Under the pieces are notes generated by a model. The model saw only the letters and a program-made list of their open reading frames with translations, searched no databases and was not told where the DNA came from. The position numbers and the translations under genes were made by a program. Below are positions 26,631 to 39,613 of a stretch of 64,000 nucleotides of DNA, piece by piece; within the stretch, counting starts at the first letter, position 1, and each line of letters opens with the position of its first letter. Origin of the DNA: Rotaria macrura (lineage: Eukaryota > Rotifera > Eurotatoria > Philodinida > Philodinidae); NCBI GenBank assembly GCA_900239685.1, contig OENT01000178.1, positions 62,001 to 126,000 of the forward strand, in the 5' to 3' direction.

Positions 26631-29032
26631 ATAAGTGTATTGATACATATTCTTCTTTTTGTCTTGTCTCAGATCAGATATTTCACTGTTTTTTTTTCTA
26701 TTGATATGAAAAAAAAATTAGCATATGTTTTGTTTTTCTTTTCTTCCAAGAAGCTGATGAAAAAAATGGCGTGCTACAAATAATTGTTTTTCTGTTTTTC
26801 GTTTTCTTTTGTATATAGATTTTGCAAAAAAAATAAATCATTCTTGTTTGAGCAGTAGTTTGTTTTTTTGTTTTTGTTTTGGTGCTTGAACATTCCTGAT
26901 TACTGTTATCTGTTACTTCATCTTCTGATAAATTCCAGAACGCATATCTGTAATGAATGACAGTGTGTCTGTATGTATGAATTTTTTTTTCTTTTCTTTT
27001 TTTTTTTGTTTCGTCAAAAAAAAAGTTCTATCAGTAACATCACATTCTTTTTTTTCTATTCTCTTTTCTCGTTTGTGTATTTCACTTTGTTTTTAGTCTG
27101 TTTTCTTATTCATTTGATTGGAAAAAAATGATGTGTGAACCATAGATCTATCCGATTTTCTTCTCAAAATATAGCAACAATCGCTGATTATAATTATTCA
27201 TTTTGTAGCTATGTGTGTATGGAATTCATGTTCGTTTTTAATAATATTTATCTGTCATTTTAAAAGCATCTCTGATGCTCTTTTTCTTTTTCTTTTTGTT
27301 CGCGTTTTACAATCTTTTGTCTTCTTTTGAATATTGAATAATAATAGAAAGGAAAAAAAAAATTGCAAATAGTGGCATCCTAATTTTATCATTGAGTAAT
27401 AATACGATCGATTGTGACATGATACATTGATGAACAAATATTAATAGTTAACATGCATGTTTAAAAATCATTTATTTTCTTTTTCTCGAAATTCCTTATT
27501 AAAATGAAGGTTTTGTAACATCTTTCGATTGGTCAAATATGCTTAACTCTAGATACGTCTATATCAGATATTTATTTATTGCGTAACATTACCAAGAAGA
27601 AACTTTGGTAAACATCTACTGTAGCCATTTATATCGATTACTATGCTTGATTATGATTTCCAAATTGTACTAATCAGTGTACATATATTCAGTCAGAACC
27701 TTTGTTTATAGTTTTTTTTTGTTGTTGTTGCCACTATGCGCATAAGATTTTGATTTGATTAAGTAAAAGTTGATTATGATAGTTTATGTAATGAACTCGT
27801 GTCCTTCGGCATTGAATTGAGGTTAACGAATAGTTTGTTCAATCGCTCGTTCTGAAACGAACTCGTCATTATTCGGCTGCAATACTTGAATTTTTGCTGG
27901 AAGGCATTATCGAGTACATAACGGTATAAAAATGACTAAAAGATCATGAAAAATTTAAAAGAAAGTAGTATGACATAAGAATTTTAATTCTAAACATTTT
28001 TGATAGATGAATGGGTATTCATTCCGAAAATTCATATCTATAATTTCTGTGAACAACTATAATCATCAAGGAGAAAAGTATTAGTCATAATATTTGTGTT
28101 TGTTATTAGTTATTTAATTCTATCGTCTCCTTCATCATCTTCTTTGTCCTATTCTGCTATTTAGTTCTATTCATTCTTAACATCACGTATTGATTCCTTC
28201 AATAAATAATCATCATCAATAAGCCGATTCAGAATTGGCAAGTAAGTATGCTTTATTTTTCTGATCATTTTATTTAATGGTTAACATGCGAAATATCATG
28301 TCTAATGAGCATGCAATTTGTAAATCGATCTTCATGTCATTCATAGCAACTCGAATAGAAACCATAAATTAAACCACCATTGTCAAACGATAGTTACCAT
28401 GTCTAAGTAAATGTTCAAACAAGAAACGAAATAAGATATGTAACACTGATATTTTAAAAAAATCAAGATAAGACAAGTGTCACGTATACATAAAATGAAT
28501 TATCTAGTGCAATTGTTAATAGTGGTCAACTTTTAAATTAACACTCATTGAATAGAGTCGTAAGTCGTATTAGAACTCAATCTTTGTAAATAATCGGATT
28601 TTTTTCAAGAAGAAGTGATATGAAGAAAAATAGAAGACAATGAAAAGTAGCTGATATGATATTGAGATCGAAAAATAATCGATTAATTATAATTTATGCA
28701 CATCTTTATATGAATAGAAATGGAAGGATTTTTCTTTCTCGTGTATCGATCCTATGAATGATATAGACATGATAAGGTTAGAAAGTTTTACCAAACACAC
28801 ATCTATTGTAGATTTGTACTTTTGCAATCATTTGTTTTTTCTATGGTTAATGTGTATTATTATTAAATAAAAAGCTGAAGAAGTGACATGACCAAGATAC
28901 GATTTACTCGCATACTAATTACATTAGTAGACGTACTCCGCACAATGTGAATCGAATAGGAAAATAGAAAGAGTTCATTTTAAAGTTTCGTGATCGATTA
29001 AATATTGAGAACAATATCGCAGTATATCTGTA
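26631..29032. other. 3' UTR and intergenic DNA
   Basis: The first 200-500 bp are T-rich and include the AATAAA at 26832. The rest is AT-rich without supported exons. Confidence 0.45.
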
Positions 29033-29568
29033 GGTGTCACCTGAACTGGCCCCATAACTCGTCCCATATTTAAAAAAAGTCGATTCTGAATACGTCCCAT
29101 TCTACTTACGGTCCTGATTAGTTTATCAATTCAGACATATAGAATAATAACCGTTCATAATGTATTCTATATCAAGTTTCATATCCATCAGAGAAAATTG
29201 AGTACATTTGGAGAAAAAAAAATTTAGACGAAGAATTTAATTTTTTTTATTAACCATCACTATTTTGCCTGATTTAATAGTTAATTCAGTTGGAGTTATG
29301 AGACCTTTTTCATATGTGTCCCTTAGTTCAAGAAGTTTTTCATCTATTTTGTCATATGGTGCTTTTTCACTTGTTGTAAATCGAAACATGTTAACGAAAA
29401 ATAGATGTTATCAAGATATGAACAAAGTTTAAATTATCTATACTATCTTCCACACCGTATACAGGTTCAACGAATTCACCACGTTATCAAATAAAGTAGT
29501 AACATGTCACCCTCCCTAATGCTACACAATTATATGGGATGAGTTAAGGGACCAGTCCGGGGTAGACC
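29033..29568. mobile_element. Non-autonomous DNA transposon with 8 bp target duplication
   Basis: The element is flanked by perfect direct repeats TATCTGTA (29025-29032 and 29569-29576). Its terminal inverted repeats are about 37 bp and imperfect: left GGTGTCACCTGAACTGG, right read on the minus strand GGTCTACCCCGGACTGG, then both continue TAACTC(G/A)TCCCATAT. An 8 bp duplication occurs in hAT, P and Merlin families, among others. The GGT ends are not the usual CAG of hAT, so I leave the superfamily open. It contains a 50-codon minus-strand frame described separately. Confidence 0.85.
29237..29389 (-). CDS. 50-residue ORF inside the transposon
   Basis: It runs from ATG (29389-29387) to TAA (29239-29237). 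The peptide has the look of real protein: MFRFTTSEKAPYDKIDEKLL at the start, a helical charged middle (ELRDTYEKGLITPTELTIKS) and a basic end. It lies wholly within the terminal repeats, so it is probably a remnant or small cargo gene of the element. I recognise no domain. Confidence 0.4.
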   Translation of the reverse strand: MFRFTTSEKAPYDKIDEKLLELRDTYEKGLITPTELTIKSGKIVMVNKKN

Positions 29569-32500
29569 TATCTGTATGATCAAGTTAGTATGTATAAAAT
29601 AAGGCGAGTTGCTGGTGATGGCAAATATCAACTACTGAAGACTAAAAAATTACTATATTTTAATTTGAGATCACAACATCTGTATAAATTTCATTAGAAT
29701 GGGTCATTTCTAATTCGAGAAATATATTTGTTAACACTCATGAAGTTTAATATAACTAGTTGTCCGATTATACATTTAGAACGATTAGACATGAAGATCT
29801 TTCACTGCAAGTTAACAATAATTTTACTCAAAAGAGAAGCTAGATTAACAAAAATTTCTCGGAATATTTCTTTGCCATGAACTTCTAACGAGAAATTTTT
29901 TGTTTCATGATGAAACATTTTTACGAATAAAAAAAAAGAAATCATTGTTCGAAATTTCGATCAACATGAACACTCCCATTTTTCATTCCAATATGGATTT
30001 GTTATCAAACAAACTAAGAATTTTTTAAAGTATCAACGACCATACTATTCTTTACACTATGTAAGCTCGAAGAAAAAACGAAAAATATTTATAAAATGTC
30101 ATCTAAATCACATGCAACAAAATTCGTGTTTTCTCTCTTCTTATTTTTTCTTTTTGACTAACGCTATAGTATCTTTTCTAAGAAATTGAAAGACGTTTTT
30201 AGTAATTATCATGATATATTCAATGAAATAGAATTCAATTTTGAGTTGCATGTACAAATTTCTGTCTAAATGATTTATAATTGTTGAATTATTATTCATG
30301 AGTAATGGAAATGAAAGTGAGAAATAGACGAAGCAACGTACTTCACAGATAGATGTTTTTCATTTCAATTAATAAAGTAATATTGAAAAATACTTCATTG
30401 TATTTTGTTTCAGTCCAACAAACATCGTTTAATAAACTACATATAAAATGAAGGGTGCGTTGCACTATCATGTTGTCTATACTGTAACGAGTCTAAGTAT
30501 GTTAATGAACTTTAAAGGTTGAATTTTTCGTTTATAGAAAGTTTAATCTATCTAAATACCATCATTTTATTTCTTATCGCCTTATTAAAAAGGACATATT
30601 TTCTATCTCTCCGTTTCAGTTGCAAATCTATCTCATAATTCTCTATTCACAATATGGTATTTTGTAGTTTCGTAAGAAAAAATATCAATTGGTCAACAAT
30701 AATTTAATCTATGGTCAATATTTTAAATCCATTCGTTTCTAAAGACTATTCCTATATATATTTCTATGAAAGTATAATCGATATAATACTCCGATTCAAT
30801 GATTTTTATGGGCAATACACATCATGACAAAGATTATTATTGAAATAAAAATACTTAACCTATTTAAACAAAATAATCAAACATGATAATTCTATGTTGT
30901 ACATAGATAAAAATAACTTTGATTATCAAATGCCAAATCAGTAGGGTGATTAGATTGATTACTTGTACTACCATCACCAATGTATTATTTTTGAATTTAG
31001 AAAAGGGTATGCCGAGAAAAAAAAACTCTAGCCATCAGGCATATATATATTCCTTAAATCGACGAAGAAACCATTTGTTTTCAATTAAAATTTCAGGAAC
31101 AAAAAGATCTACTCACACACGCACAACATATGTGACTAAATCTCTTCTATGGATTGTTATGAAAATCACCTTCAGTCTTCTGTTACTCAGAATACTCGAT
31201 ATCAAGAACTCGTAGATACCGCACCTTGTGTAGTCTTTAGTAATATTTAAAAAAAATTTCTATGACAAATACGTGTGAATTTTGCATTAGGAATCGATCT
31301 TCTTTCGTTAAGAATAAATATACTGAAGTCAATAGTTTCGTGGACTTCAACAACATGTTACTTTGGTTGAGTCCGATTGTTTTATGAATTAACGACTTGA
31401 CTCGTTTTCGTTCCCTTGTGAACATATGAATGATATTATCCATCTAATTATCCAGTATATGATCATTCAACTATGTACAATGTTTCTATAATTGTATTCA
31501 TTGAAGATTCCTTGTTGCTCATTCAGATAATACAATTGTGATCTTTGTTTTTTATTTGTTTCATCATCTATGATTATTATCATGTTAATAGTGATTGGTC
31601 ACTCATGTGCAACTATAACAAGTTTCATCAAATGTTTTGTAACTTGTGACACTTCTAGTATATTCTACTAAATGATGAGCACTATAAATTACAATCGAAA
31701 TAGTCGAAAAAACCGCTCGGTATTATCATTAACATCGATTTTGTAACTATACGAGAGTTTTTATGTTGTAAATTAATGCATATCGTAGCTGAGTAATCGT
31801 GTAGGAATATTAAAATACGATTGTTAAATGAAACGAATGCATACCAATATTTTCTTTTTATTCTGCGTAACAATTTTCTGCAAATGGACTGACTACACAC
31901 ATTGCATTGTTTAACGATGAAAAATGAAATATCAATAATCCCAAGAACTAAATACTTATGAGTATTACATGTAACTTTGACTAGCTACCGTATTTTGTTA
32001 TTGAACAATGAATGATCGAACCTGACACTGACACTTGATGACTAAAAATCAAACGATATAATTATGTATACATATTTATATGTTTAGCCAAGCATCAGCA
32101 ATATACGTCACTCTTTCATTAATTCAAATAATGATATAAAAAAACATACTCTAATCCATGTTCTTTACAACGGTGTTCAAGTTTTTACGAATCCATATTT
32201 AAATGAGTCCATAGCCCGATCTGAAAAATTCTCCTGATTTGTCTCTCGTTTGATTTCAATTGTTAAAGAACATGAATCAAGTTTTATTGGTGCAGACTTG
32301 GGAAACAAAATGTAGAAAGATTTCTTTTCAATAGACCGATTTTCTACATGAATGAATTAAAAAAAAAGGGATACTTTCAATTGATCAATCAATATTTAAT
32401 GCTCACTTAATCCAATCACATAAAGCCTGGTGAAATATGGAAAAGTTTAACATGATAGTTACGTTGAGATTTATTGCTCCGAAGTTTAGGAAACTTCAAT

Positions 32501-33593
32501 ATAGTTTTTTTAAGCATGTTGTATTTTTCACTGGAATTTAAGTCTAATAGACCTGCTGTTTAGTTACTATTTTGATCATTTGCAAACCTGACTGTAATGC
32601 ATCTTATGCAGTGTGTCTGATTTTGAAGAGGCTAATCAATAAGTAATGTTTCTTTTCAGCCAGAGTATAAACAGATGCTCTACACTGAATCAGTTCTCAT
32701 CACAGTTAACGTAAACATTTCTAAAACATTTAGTAGTTTGTAAACGAATTCATTGCTGTCCTATGGACAATCAATGATACATTCGGGATTAATTCATGAA
32801 ATGACATCTTCTGATGTATAGCTAATTGAAGATTTAAATTTTATTTATAATTGCATGATCACTGTACTTGTATTGATCAGTTTTCAATTCATCTTTATGG
32901 CTTCTTCAATCTTTGACATATTAGATTTCGGTTTCTTCTGAATTTCTGCCTTCGTTGTGATACATTTTAGGATAAAAAATTGTCCATAGTAACAAGATTT
33001 TCATCGCATAAGTATATTAGTCAAAATTTTCGAAAGCAAGGTTTTCGACGATGAACGTTTACTGATCCAATTCTGATTCACTTATACTATGGCTTCATCG
33101 GCACACAATAAGCAAACAAAAGAACTTTGGTGTGATTGCATGATAGATCAGCCAATAATTTCAATGTCAATGTTGATTTGATTCCACTATGGCATTCATA
33201 ATCAGCAAAAATAACTATAAAGGTTAATCGGTATTACGACAAACAGCGCGATGCGTTCAATGCGAGAAAGTTCGACCGTTCAAGCAACTAATCATCACAC
33301 ACGCCAGGTTCCCTCGACTAGTTTTTATTACGCCACAATCATCTCATTACATAGGTACGATTTGGCAAGTGTTTAGTGTGAACACAATTTAACTTCAGAA
33401 GTTAAACGCACTTGTTTAATTTATCGCATCGCTGATGCCAATCAAGCATTGATTCATGGCGTGCTCTATGTCAAGAAGAAAAAAATCACCTTGATTGTTG
33501 TCCTGAGTGACATTGTTATTATGGCAATGTTACATTTCTAAGATTGAGATACGAAAAAATTTTCTTCACTTTTTAAAACTTCAACTAACAATC
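29569..33593. other. Intergenic DNA
   Basis: About 4 kb of AT-rich sequence with no supported exon or inverted-repeat element. A 98-residue frame at 30919-31215 lacks splice or database-like features and is not accepted. Confidence 0.45.
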
Positions 33594-35455
33594 ATGGGAA
33601 CGACGAAGACGGACATGGAAAGAGTTGGTCTCTTTAAAGAGATGGAATATGTTTCAATTAAAGATCCATATAAAGAATCTGCCAAATGTAATTTTTCATG
33701 CCAAGTCAATACTTGATATCTGACATATGTTCTTTTTGTCTTTTTCAAGTTACTTTCAATGAACCAGCCTACAAGAATAAGCAGATGATGAGTAAAGGTT
33801 CTAAAGAACGATCGACAGGATCACTGGCTGGCTATTTTGATACTGAACTTAAAGTCATACCCGGTTCATATATTGAACCAATATCATTGCGCCGTAAAGC
33901 TCGTCTGGAAGAAAAGAAGAAAAATATCGTTAACAAACCATTTGTTAGTATGTTTCGTGCACGAAATCCGTAAGTAAAATACACACTACAATGTATACTT
34001 TTCGAATGATTAATATGAGCCATGCTTGATATTGCAAATTTCGTGTTCAAGTGCAGTGAGTAATCAATTGTAAATTTTTGAGATTTATTTTAAGGACTAT
34101 AGTTAGTTAAATGATATATAGAGCAAAATTTAACGAATCAGTAACTTCTTTTCTACTTGAATGATAGAACTTGTAATGAAAGAGACTATATTGTATATTG
34201 TTGCTAGTTTAGCGAATGAAGTCATGCTGATCCCAATATGATGAAATTTCAAGTATCCTAACTGCAAGAATAGCTAATTTCATAGCATAGAGAATAATTC
34301 TTGTTTTTACTCCCTAGAACTTCACTTCTAGTCGTGTCAGACATGAAAATGATGAAGAGTTCTCTATCACCGGAAACAAGATTCGTCCTATCGACGATAA
34401 CCTCTTGAAGACGTAGATTTATTTTCTGTCATTTTTACGGTAAAAATTTATACCGTCGGTGTTTAACTTTCATCGATGGGTTTGCGACACATACTGTGCC
34501 ATAATTGATTTTTTCATCGAATCATGAAATATTATTTATTTCTTATTTATATCTTTTTTTCAGAGAAGGATTAGGTTCATTCTTTGGAACAATTGGTGGT
34601 GCCGTAAAAGATACCGATCCAACCAAACCTAAGTATCGTGAACGAGCGAAGCCAACTTCAGAAAAATCTAACTTTAAAGTCAACCCTCCAAAAAAAGGAA
34701 CTGGCTACGGGTATGTTACCTTCATACAGTACTGTATTAGAATAAACGATTTTGGTTTGTTTTATAGATATCCACATTTAGGTATTGAGAAAGATCCTCC
34801 ATACATACATAAAGATAAAGTAGATAAATACGATGCACCAATTGATGCTCAGCGAGTAAAATAGAATAGTTTTCTTTTTCTAAAATATTTCTTGGTATGT
34901 TTTTTTCCCCTCATGTTAGAGAGATTTTGCCGAACATAAAGCATCAGTGAAAGCCGGTGTATTTCGATTGAACATGCATCCAAAAGAATATTTTGACCGC
35001 AATCCGTTTCACGAGGATCCTAAAGGAGGTAAAGGTCGTGGCGAAGAACGGTCAGTTTCAGCACCAGGTGATAAAAAAGTATTCAAGTTCAGTTCACCAG
35101 GCAAATCGGTTCGTTGATTTTCAACATACACGATGAAAATAAAGTTTCTATTCATTTTTCTTTTTTGTTTCTCTTCTAGCTTGGTGGAAATAAGGACGGT
35201 TGTTTTGATAAATTCCCTAAACGTAGTGAAAAAGATCCATATACCATTGGTTCAATCTATTCTCCAGTTAAAAATGTAGTTAATAAACAAGGCAAAACAT
35301 ATTATCCCAATAAATTTCCTAAAACACGTCCTTCAGATTCAATTGTCGACTTGAATGTTGGTCTACAAGTTACACGTGAAAATTATAAACAAGCAGTAAC
35401 AAATTATTCAGGATTTCAAGTGCCTCCGCCAAGACCCTATGCTTCCGCTCATTAA
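33594..35455 (+). CDS. CFAP96: Cilia- and flagella-associated protein 96 (C4orf47 family)
   Basis: Six exons (33594-33687, 33750-33969, 34564-34710, 34768-34855, 34920-35108, 35180-35455) encode 337 residues against about 309 in human. Family hallmarks are KTDMERVGLFKEMEYVSI near the N-terminus, NKQMMSKGSKE, AGYFD, GLGSFFGTIGG, the PPKKGTGYGY block, FRLNMHPKEYFDRNP, and a late DPY plus LNVGLQVTRENYK segment. CFAP96 is a ciliary/axonemal protein; its exact role is not settled. The first methionine gives a start that aligns with the family N-terminus. Exon 5 ends at a GTTCGT donor, less typical than the others but needed for the frame. A poly(A) signal lies at 35536. The second intron (594 nt) is long compared with the gene's others (57-71 nt). 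Confidence 0.93.
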
Positions 35456-35843
35456 AAAAACGAGTGAATATCCGAGTGTTCTTTTTTATGCACAGCGTTT
35501 TTTTATTTTATTTTTTTACATACATCAAAATGTCAAATAAATTTGATCAAGCTGTTATCGCTTGCCATAAAAAGCCTATATATTCAAATAATAAAAGCTT
35601 CATCAAATGAAATTCAACAACAGTGACAATAATATTAATACATGCATAACGACTTGTCAATAGAGGCTGTTGTAGTTTCAGATAACATGACAATTCTATG
35701 AAACTCACTAAATTTTACTTTATATTCTTCATTTTTGTAACAGGACGAAATATGTAATCTCAAGTGCTCGACTAAGGGAATAAATAGAAATCTACGATTT
35801 TCAATGATCGAATAAAAAGGAATCGCTTATTTGATGAACAGGT

Positions 35844-37257
35844 CAGAGCTGGGGCAGAATACTTGAAGTACTCGTATTCGAGGGTCATTGCTCGTCAATG
35901 TACAAGTCACTCCTATCTTTAACCATTTGAAAATATGCACGATTCGTATTGAAACATTATCCTGTCTGTGTTCTGTCGAAAACTGCAGCCAACTAGTGAT
36001 GACTTCTTTTCAATTGACACTGTGATACATTTCGGTATTTGTACTAGAGCCAGCAATGGGCAGATTTCCAAAAAGGAAATTTCATAGCTAGGGGTGCCCG
36101 GAAGCTTTCAACTTTAATGTGGAAGCGGGGGATGGGGGTGGAAGACATATGTTGCTTTTGAAACTACGGTTTTTTTAATAATGGGGGGATGAGGCCGCTG
36201 GGCACATTTTTAAAGAGAACCTTGATGGAAAAGTGTAAAATTTTGAAAAATAGCTAATCAACTCAGCCCTTTTGGGGCCAAAATGTGGAACTCATGTATG
36301 TCCTTTCACAGACTACTGAATTTTAAAAAAAAAATGGATACTCAAAGCGAAAAAGCTGTTTCATTTACTTTCAAGTTTTTAAAAGATTATTTTATATTTT
36401 TGGACGCCCCTTTTTCTATCACATTTTTACTACTTTTTCGCTTTTTCTCATTTTTTTAAAATTTTAATCAAGTAGTTAAATTATTGCCCTTAAGTTGACA
36501 CTCACTATTTTCTTCAAAAATATACGTGAGTTTCACAAAAATTGATTTTTTCGCTTGTAAAACCAATATTTTTTAATTATTAGGGGCGGGGTTCAGGGTC
36601 AGTCGGCTCCCGCTGTCCAAGGTAGGGACATTCCTATTCCTAGCTAAATATACATATTTCGGAAACCACAGAAATGAAAAGATCAAGATTTGAAAAATAC
36701 CTAAAACTTTCGTAATTACCGTAATATTGTTCACCCTATGCCAAAACTAAAATAAAGAAACTTTCTAGAGAAATTTACTGGAAATCATGATAAATACGGA
36801 AACTTCTATAATTTCTATATTCATATTGAATAGGTACAAGAATAAATATGTACATGGGTTAAAAAATCTATCCTCAAGAATGAGAAGAATTTCCAGTAAT
36901 TTTTGTAATTACCGGAAATTACGGTAAATTCAGAAATTGCTAGAAAACCTACTTCTTTTTATGTATTAATTTGCTCTTATATTATGAGTTATTTCCGAAC
37001 TTAACGGGAAAATTTCTTTTTCAATGTGAAAATGTCTTTTGAAATTGTTGTTGATAGGTATCTGAAAATATGCGATTTTCTGATAACTCTGTTTCACATG
37101 TGATGGCAATTATGGAAATTTCTGTTGACATTCTTGTATGTCGTTTAATAGTGAGACCGGAAATTTCCGTTTTCAGAAATCTAAACATGCATCACCAGAG
37201 CTGGAAAGAATACTCGAATAACTCGTACTCGAGAAAGTCGGTACTTGCCCAGCTCTG
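35844..37257. mobile_element. hAT-like non-autonomous element
   Basis: The left end is CAGAGCTGGGGCAGAATAC and the right end, minus strand, CAGAGCTGGGCAAGTACC. CAGAGCTGGGC is a classic hAT terminus. Flanks are GAACAGGT (35836-35843) and GAACAGGC (37258-37265), 7 of 8 matching. Subterminal motifs ACTCGTA and CTCGAG repeat near both ends. The interior has G-rich runs (36120-36200, 36585-36600) and many TTACCGG/GGAAATTTCCG palindromic pieces. I see no transposase frame. Confidence 0.75.
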
Positions 37258-39613
37258 GAACAGGCATTACTTTAAAACTTATCGTCTTCAAAAAACACAT
37301 AGCAGTGTTCTTTTTCACGAGCGTACTGCTGAAAACTAGAGCACTGCAACTCGACCCGTGGGGATGCGTGAGTTCAACATCATCAGGTTGGATCGGGTAG
37401 AGTAGGGCTCAGGTTTTATTTGAATGTTTGTTCTGCTGTTACCAGTGGTACTATCCAAGTAGTACGCAATCAAAATCTTGGCTATTTTTGATCTGCTTTC
37501 TAGTAAGGTAGCCAGTATTCAGATTTTGTTCGTGTAGTGAGATAATAGACTTGATCATGATATGATCGTCTACCCCGCCTGTATGATTGATTATGTAGGA
37601 ATTGAATGGCCCAAATGTCATACAAAATGCACAATAAAGTATAGAAATCACTTACATATTAGGTCCAAAATCTATTGAAAGTAGGGTCATACGCTGAATT
37701 GACTTAGATTCGTATGTTCTTTTATTCACACAGAGTGGAAACATATTTGTCGACCTTTCATGAAACCTAATTTCTAAAAATCTAAAACTATTCATTAGAC
37801 GAGTAGTGTGGGTGTACACCAGTATTTCACACCCACACCCACATTAACATCATTTGCTTGATGTGAAAAACAGTCGCAAGGCATAACCACAACCACACAC
37901 CCACACCCACGAATGAAATTTGATATCGGGCAGCGACAGAGAATAAACTTCTGGCGCTGCTGTTAGTGTCAAGCCTGAAAGTTGAATGCAATTATTGAAA
38001 ACAATTTTCAACTATTTAATGGTCCTATCCATTTTCCCTATCTTATATGCATTGTGTTTTATTTTATACCATTCTCAGGCCAACATAGATCTTAACCTCT
38101 TAAATAATTCACAATGAACGCAATTCAACAAAATCTACAACCCAGTCTCTCATTATGAAAAATGTACTTTTACTCTATCACGTTGCTCCATAAGATAGAT
38201 GAGTTTCATCCGCTTGGAATAGTTTTTCTTTCAAAGAAATTTATTTATTTTGTTAATCTATTTAGCTTTGCTACTCTTTATCCTATGATCAGTAGTAATG
38301 TTCATGCTTTAAAGGGAAATTGATTTTGATAAAAGATGCTGTTTTAAACCATGCGCCGATGAAAAAACAAGATTTTGATTTTTAAATTGTGTCTCAATCA
38401 ATACTAGATGTAGATCTTAAGTTAAGTGTTAACATTTTTCTAAAACAAAAAATATGAAAAAGATTTATTTAAGTGATGTTAGATAATATTCAACCAGTTT
38501 GAAATGAGAAACTCATTTATAACTCTAATTAAAGTATTTTATTTTACATATACCCCATAGTAAATGATTTCTGTCGTTGATAATTATGGGCGTATGCAAG
38601 TTTTAGTACGTCAATTATTTTATTACATTTTTAAATTGTTTACTTTTCACATTGAGAAGTTTAATTCTTTAAATAAAAACATTATTCGTATTAGATTAAT
38701 TTCAATTGGGAAATGTTGCATGAAGTTTATCAAGTCTCAAATGAGCTCGAGTAAAAGAAAGAGAATTGAGTTTACTGCTTATGAATGTTGGTTCGGTTGC
38801 TGATGAAATAACACAATAGAATTACTTAATGCAAATGAAAGAATAATATAAATGATGCAACTATTGAATTGATTTCACTATCATTGTTGTGTTTTACTAC
38901 TGCGAGTATGAGAATAAAAAAGAACTACTCATTTGCGATTAGTGAACTTATTCTCGCTTTCTTTTTCCTTCGCTTCGAGCCATTCAGTTCAATTCGTCAA
39001 TCCGTTAGAAAGAAAACTGCTAATGGTGATATGTTAAGATATGTGTTGGATAACCATGCCAAACATTCTAAGAAAACAATCGAATCTATCATACTGAATT
39101 CAATCTAACTGATCATGTTAGGCAAATTTTCATCGAATATTTACAAGGTCTCCAAAGAAAAATCAAATGAAAAATCTTTATCTTTGAATGCATTCGAATA
39201 TACTTTTTCTTTATATCTAAAGTAAAACTAATGGTGTGACAAAATCAGTGAACACAAAGAAAATTTTCTTTTTATAGTCACTATTTCAGGGCGGGCACAC
39301 ATGTAGATTTTAGTTTTCGGTTTGTTTTCTTGAAACAAATTCTCAACAGTTAAATGGCATGAGAGATGCTTTCACCTTAACAACTAGTGTAAGTTTCATT
39401 TTCATACATAAAAAAAAACACGATGGATTTTTTCTCTTGTTGTTGGTACCTATACATTTTCTATGTATGAAATGAAAATATGTTTTGTAAGTGGTTTCAA
39501 AATAAAGAGTGACAAGAAAAACAGAAAGGCAAAATTGTTACTAGTACAAAATCTTTTCTTTTAAATGTACATCGACAAAAAATCGCAAACAGTGGCTATT
39601 GTTAAATGAATAA
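37258..39613. other. Intergenic DNA with repeat debris
   Basis: A GC-richer patch at 37335-37420 (CTCGACCCG, GGATCGGG) looks like transposon debris without a partner end. The telomere-like hexamers at 37809-37912 are listed separately. Short frames at 38564-39108 are not supported as genes. Confidence 0.4.
37809..37912. repeat. Short telomere-like CCCACA hexamer tracts
   Basis: GTGTGGGTGT at 37809 is followed by CACACCCACACCCACA at 37830 and ACCACACACCCACACCCAC at about 37893, i.e. reverse complements of TGTGGG, the hexamer reported for bdelloid telomeres. Only two to three units occur in each tract, so a chance GT/CA-rich repeat is possible. Confidence 0.4.

Noticed and set aside
30919..31215. 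98-residue plus-strand frame
   Set aside because: Composition is that of random AT-rich DNA and no exon neighbours were found.
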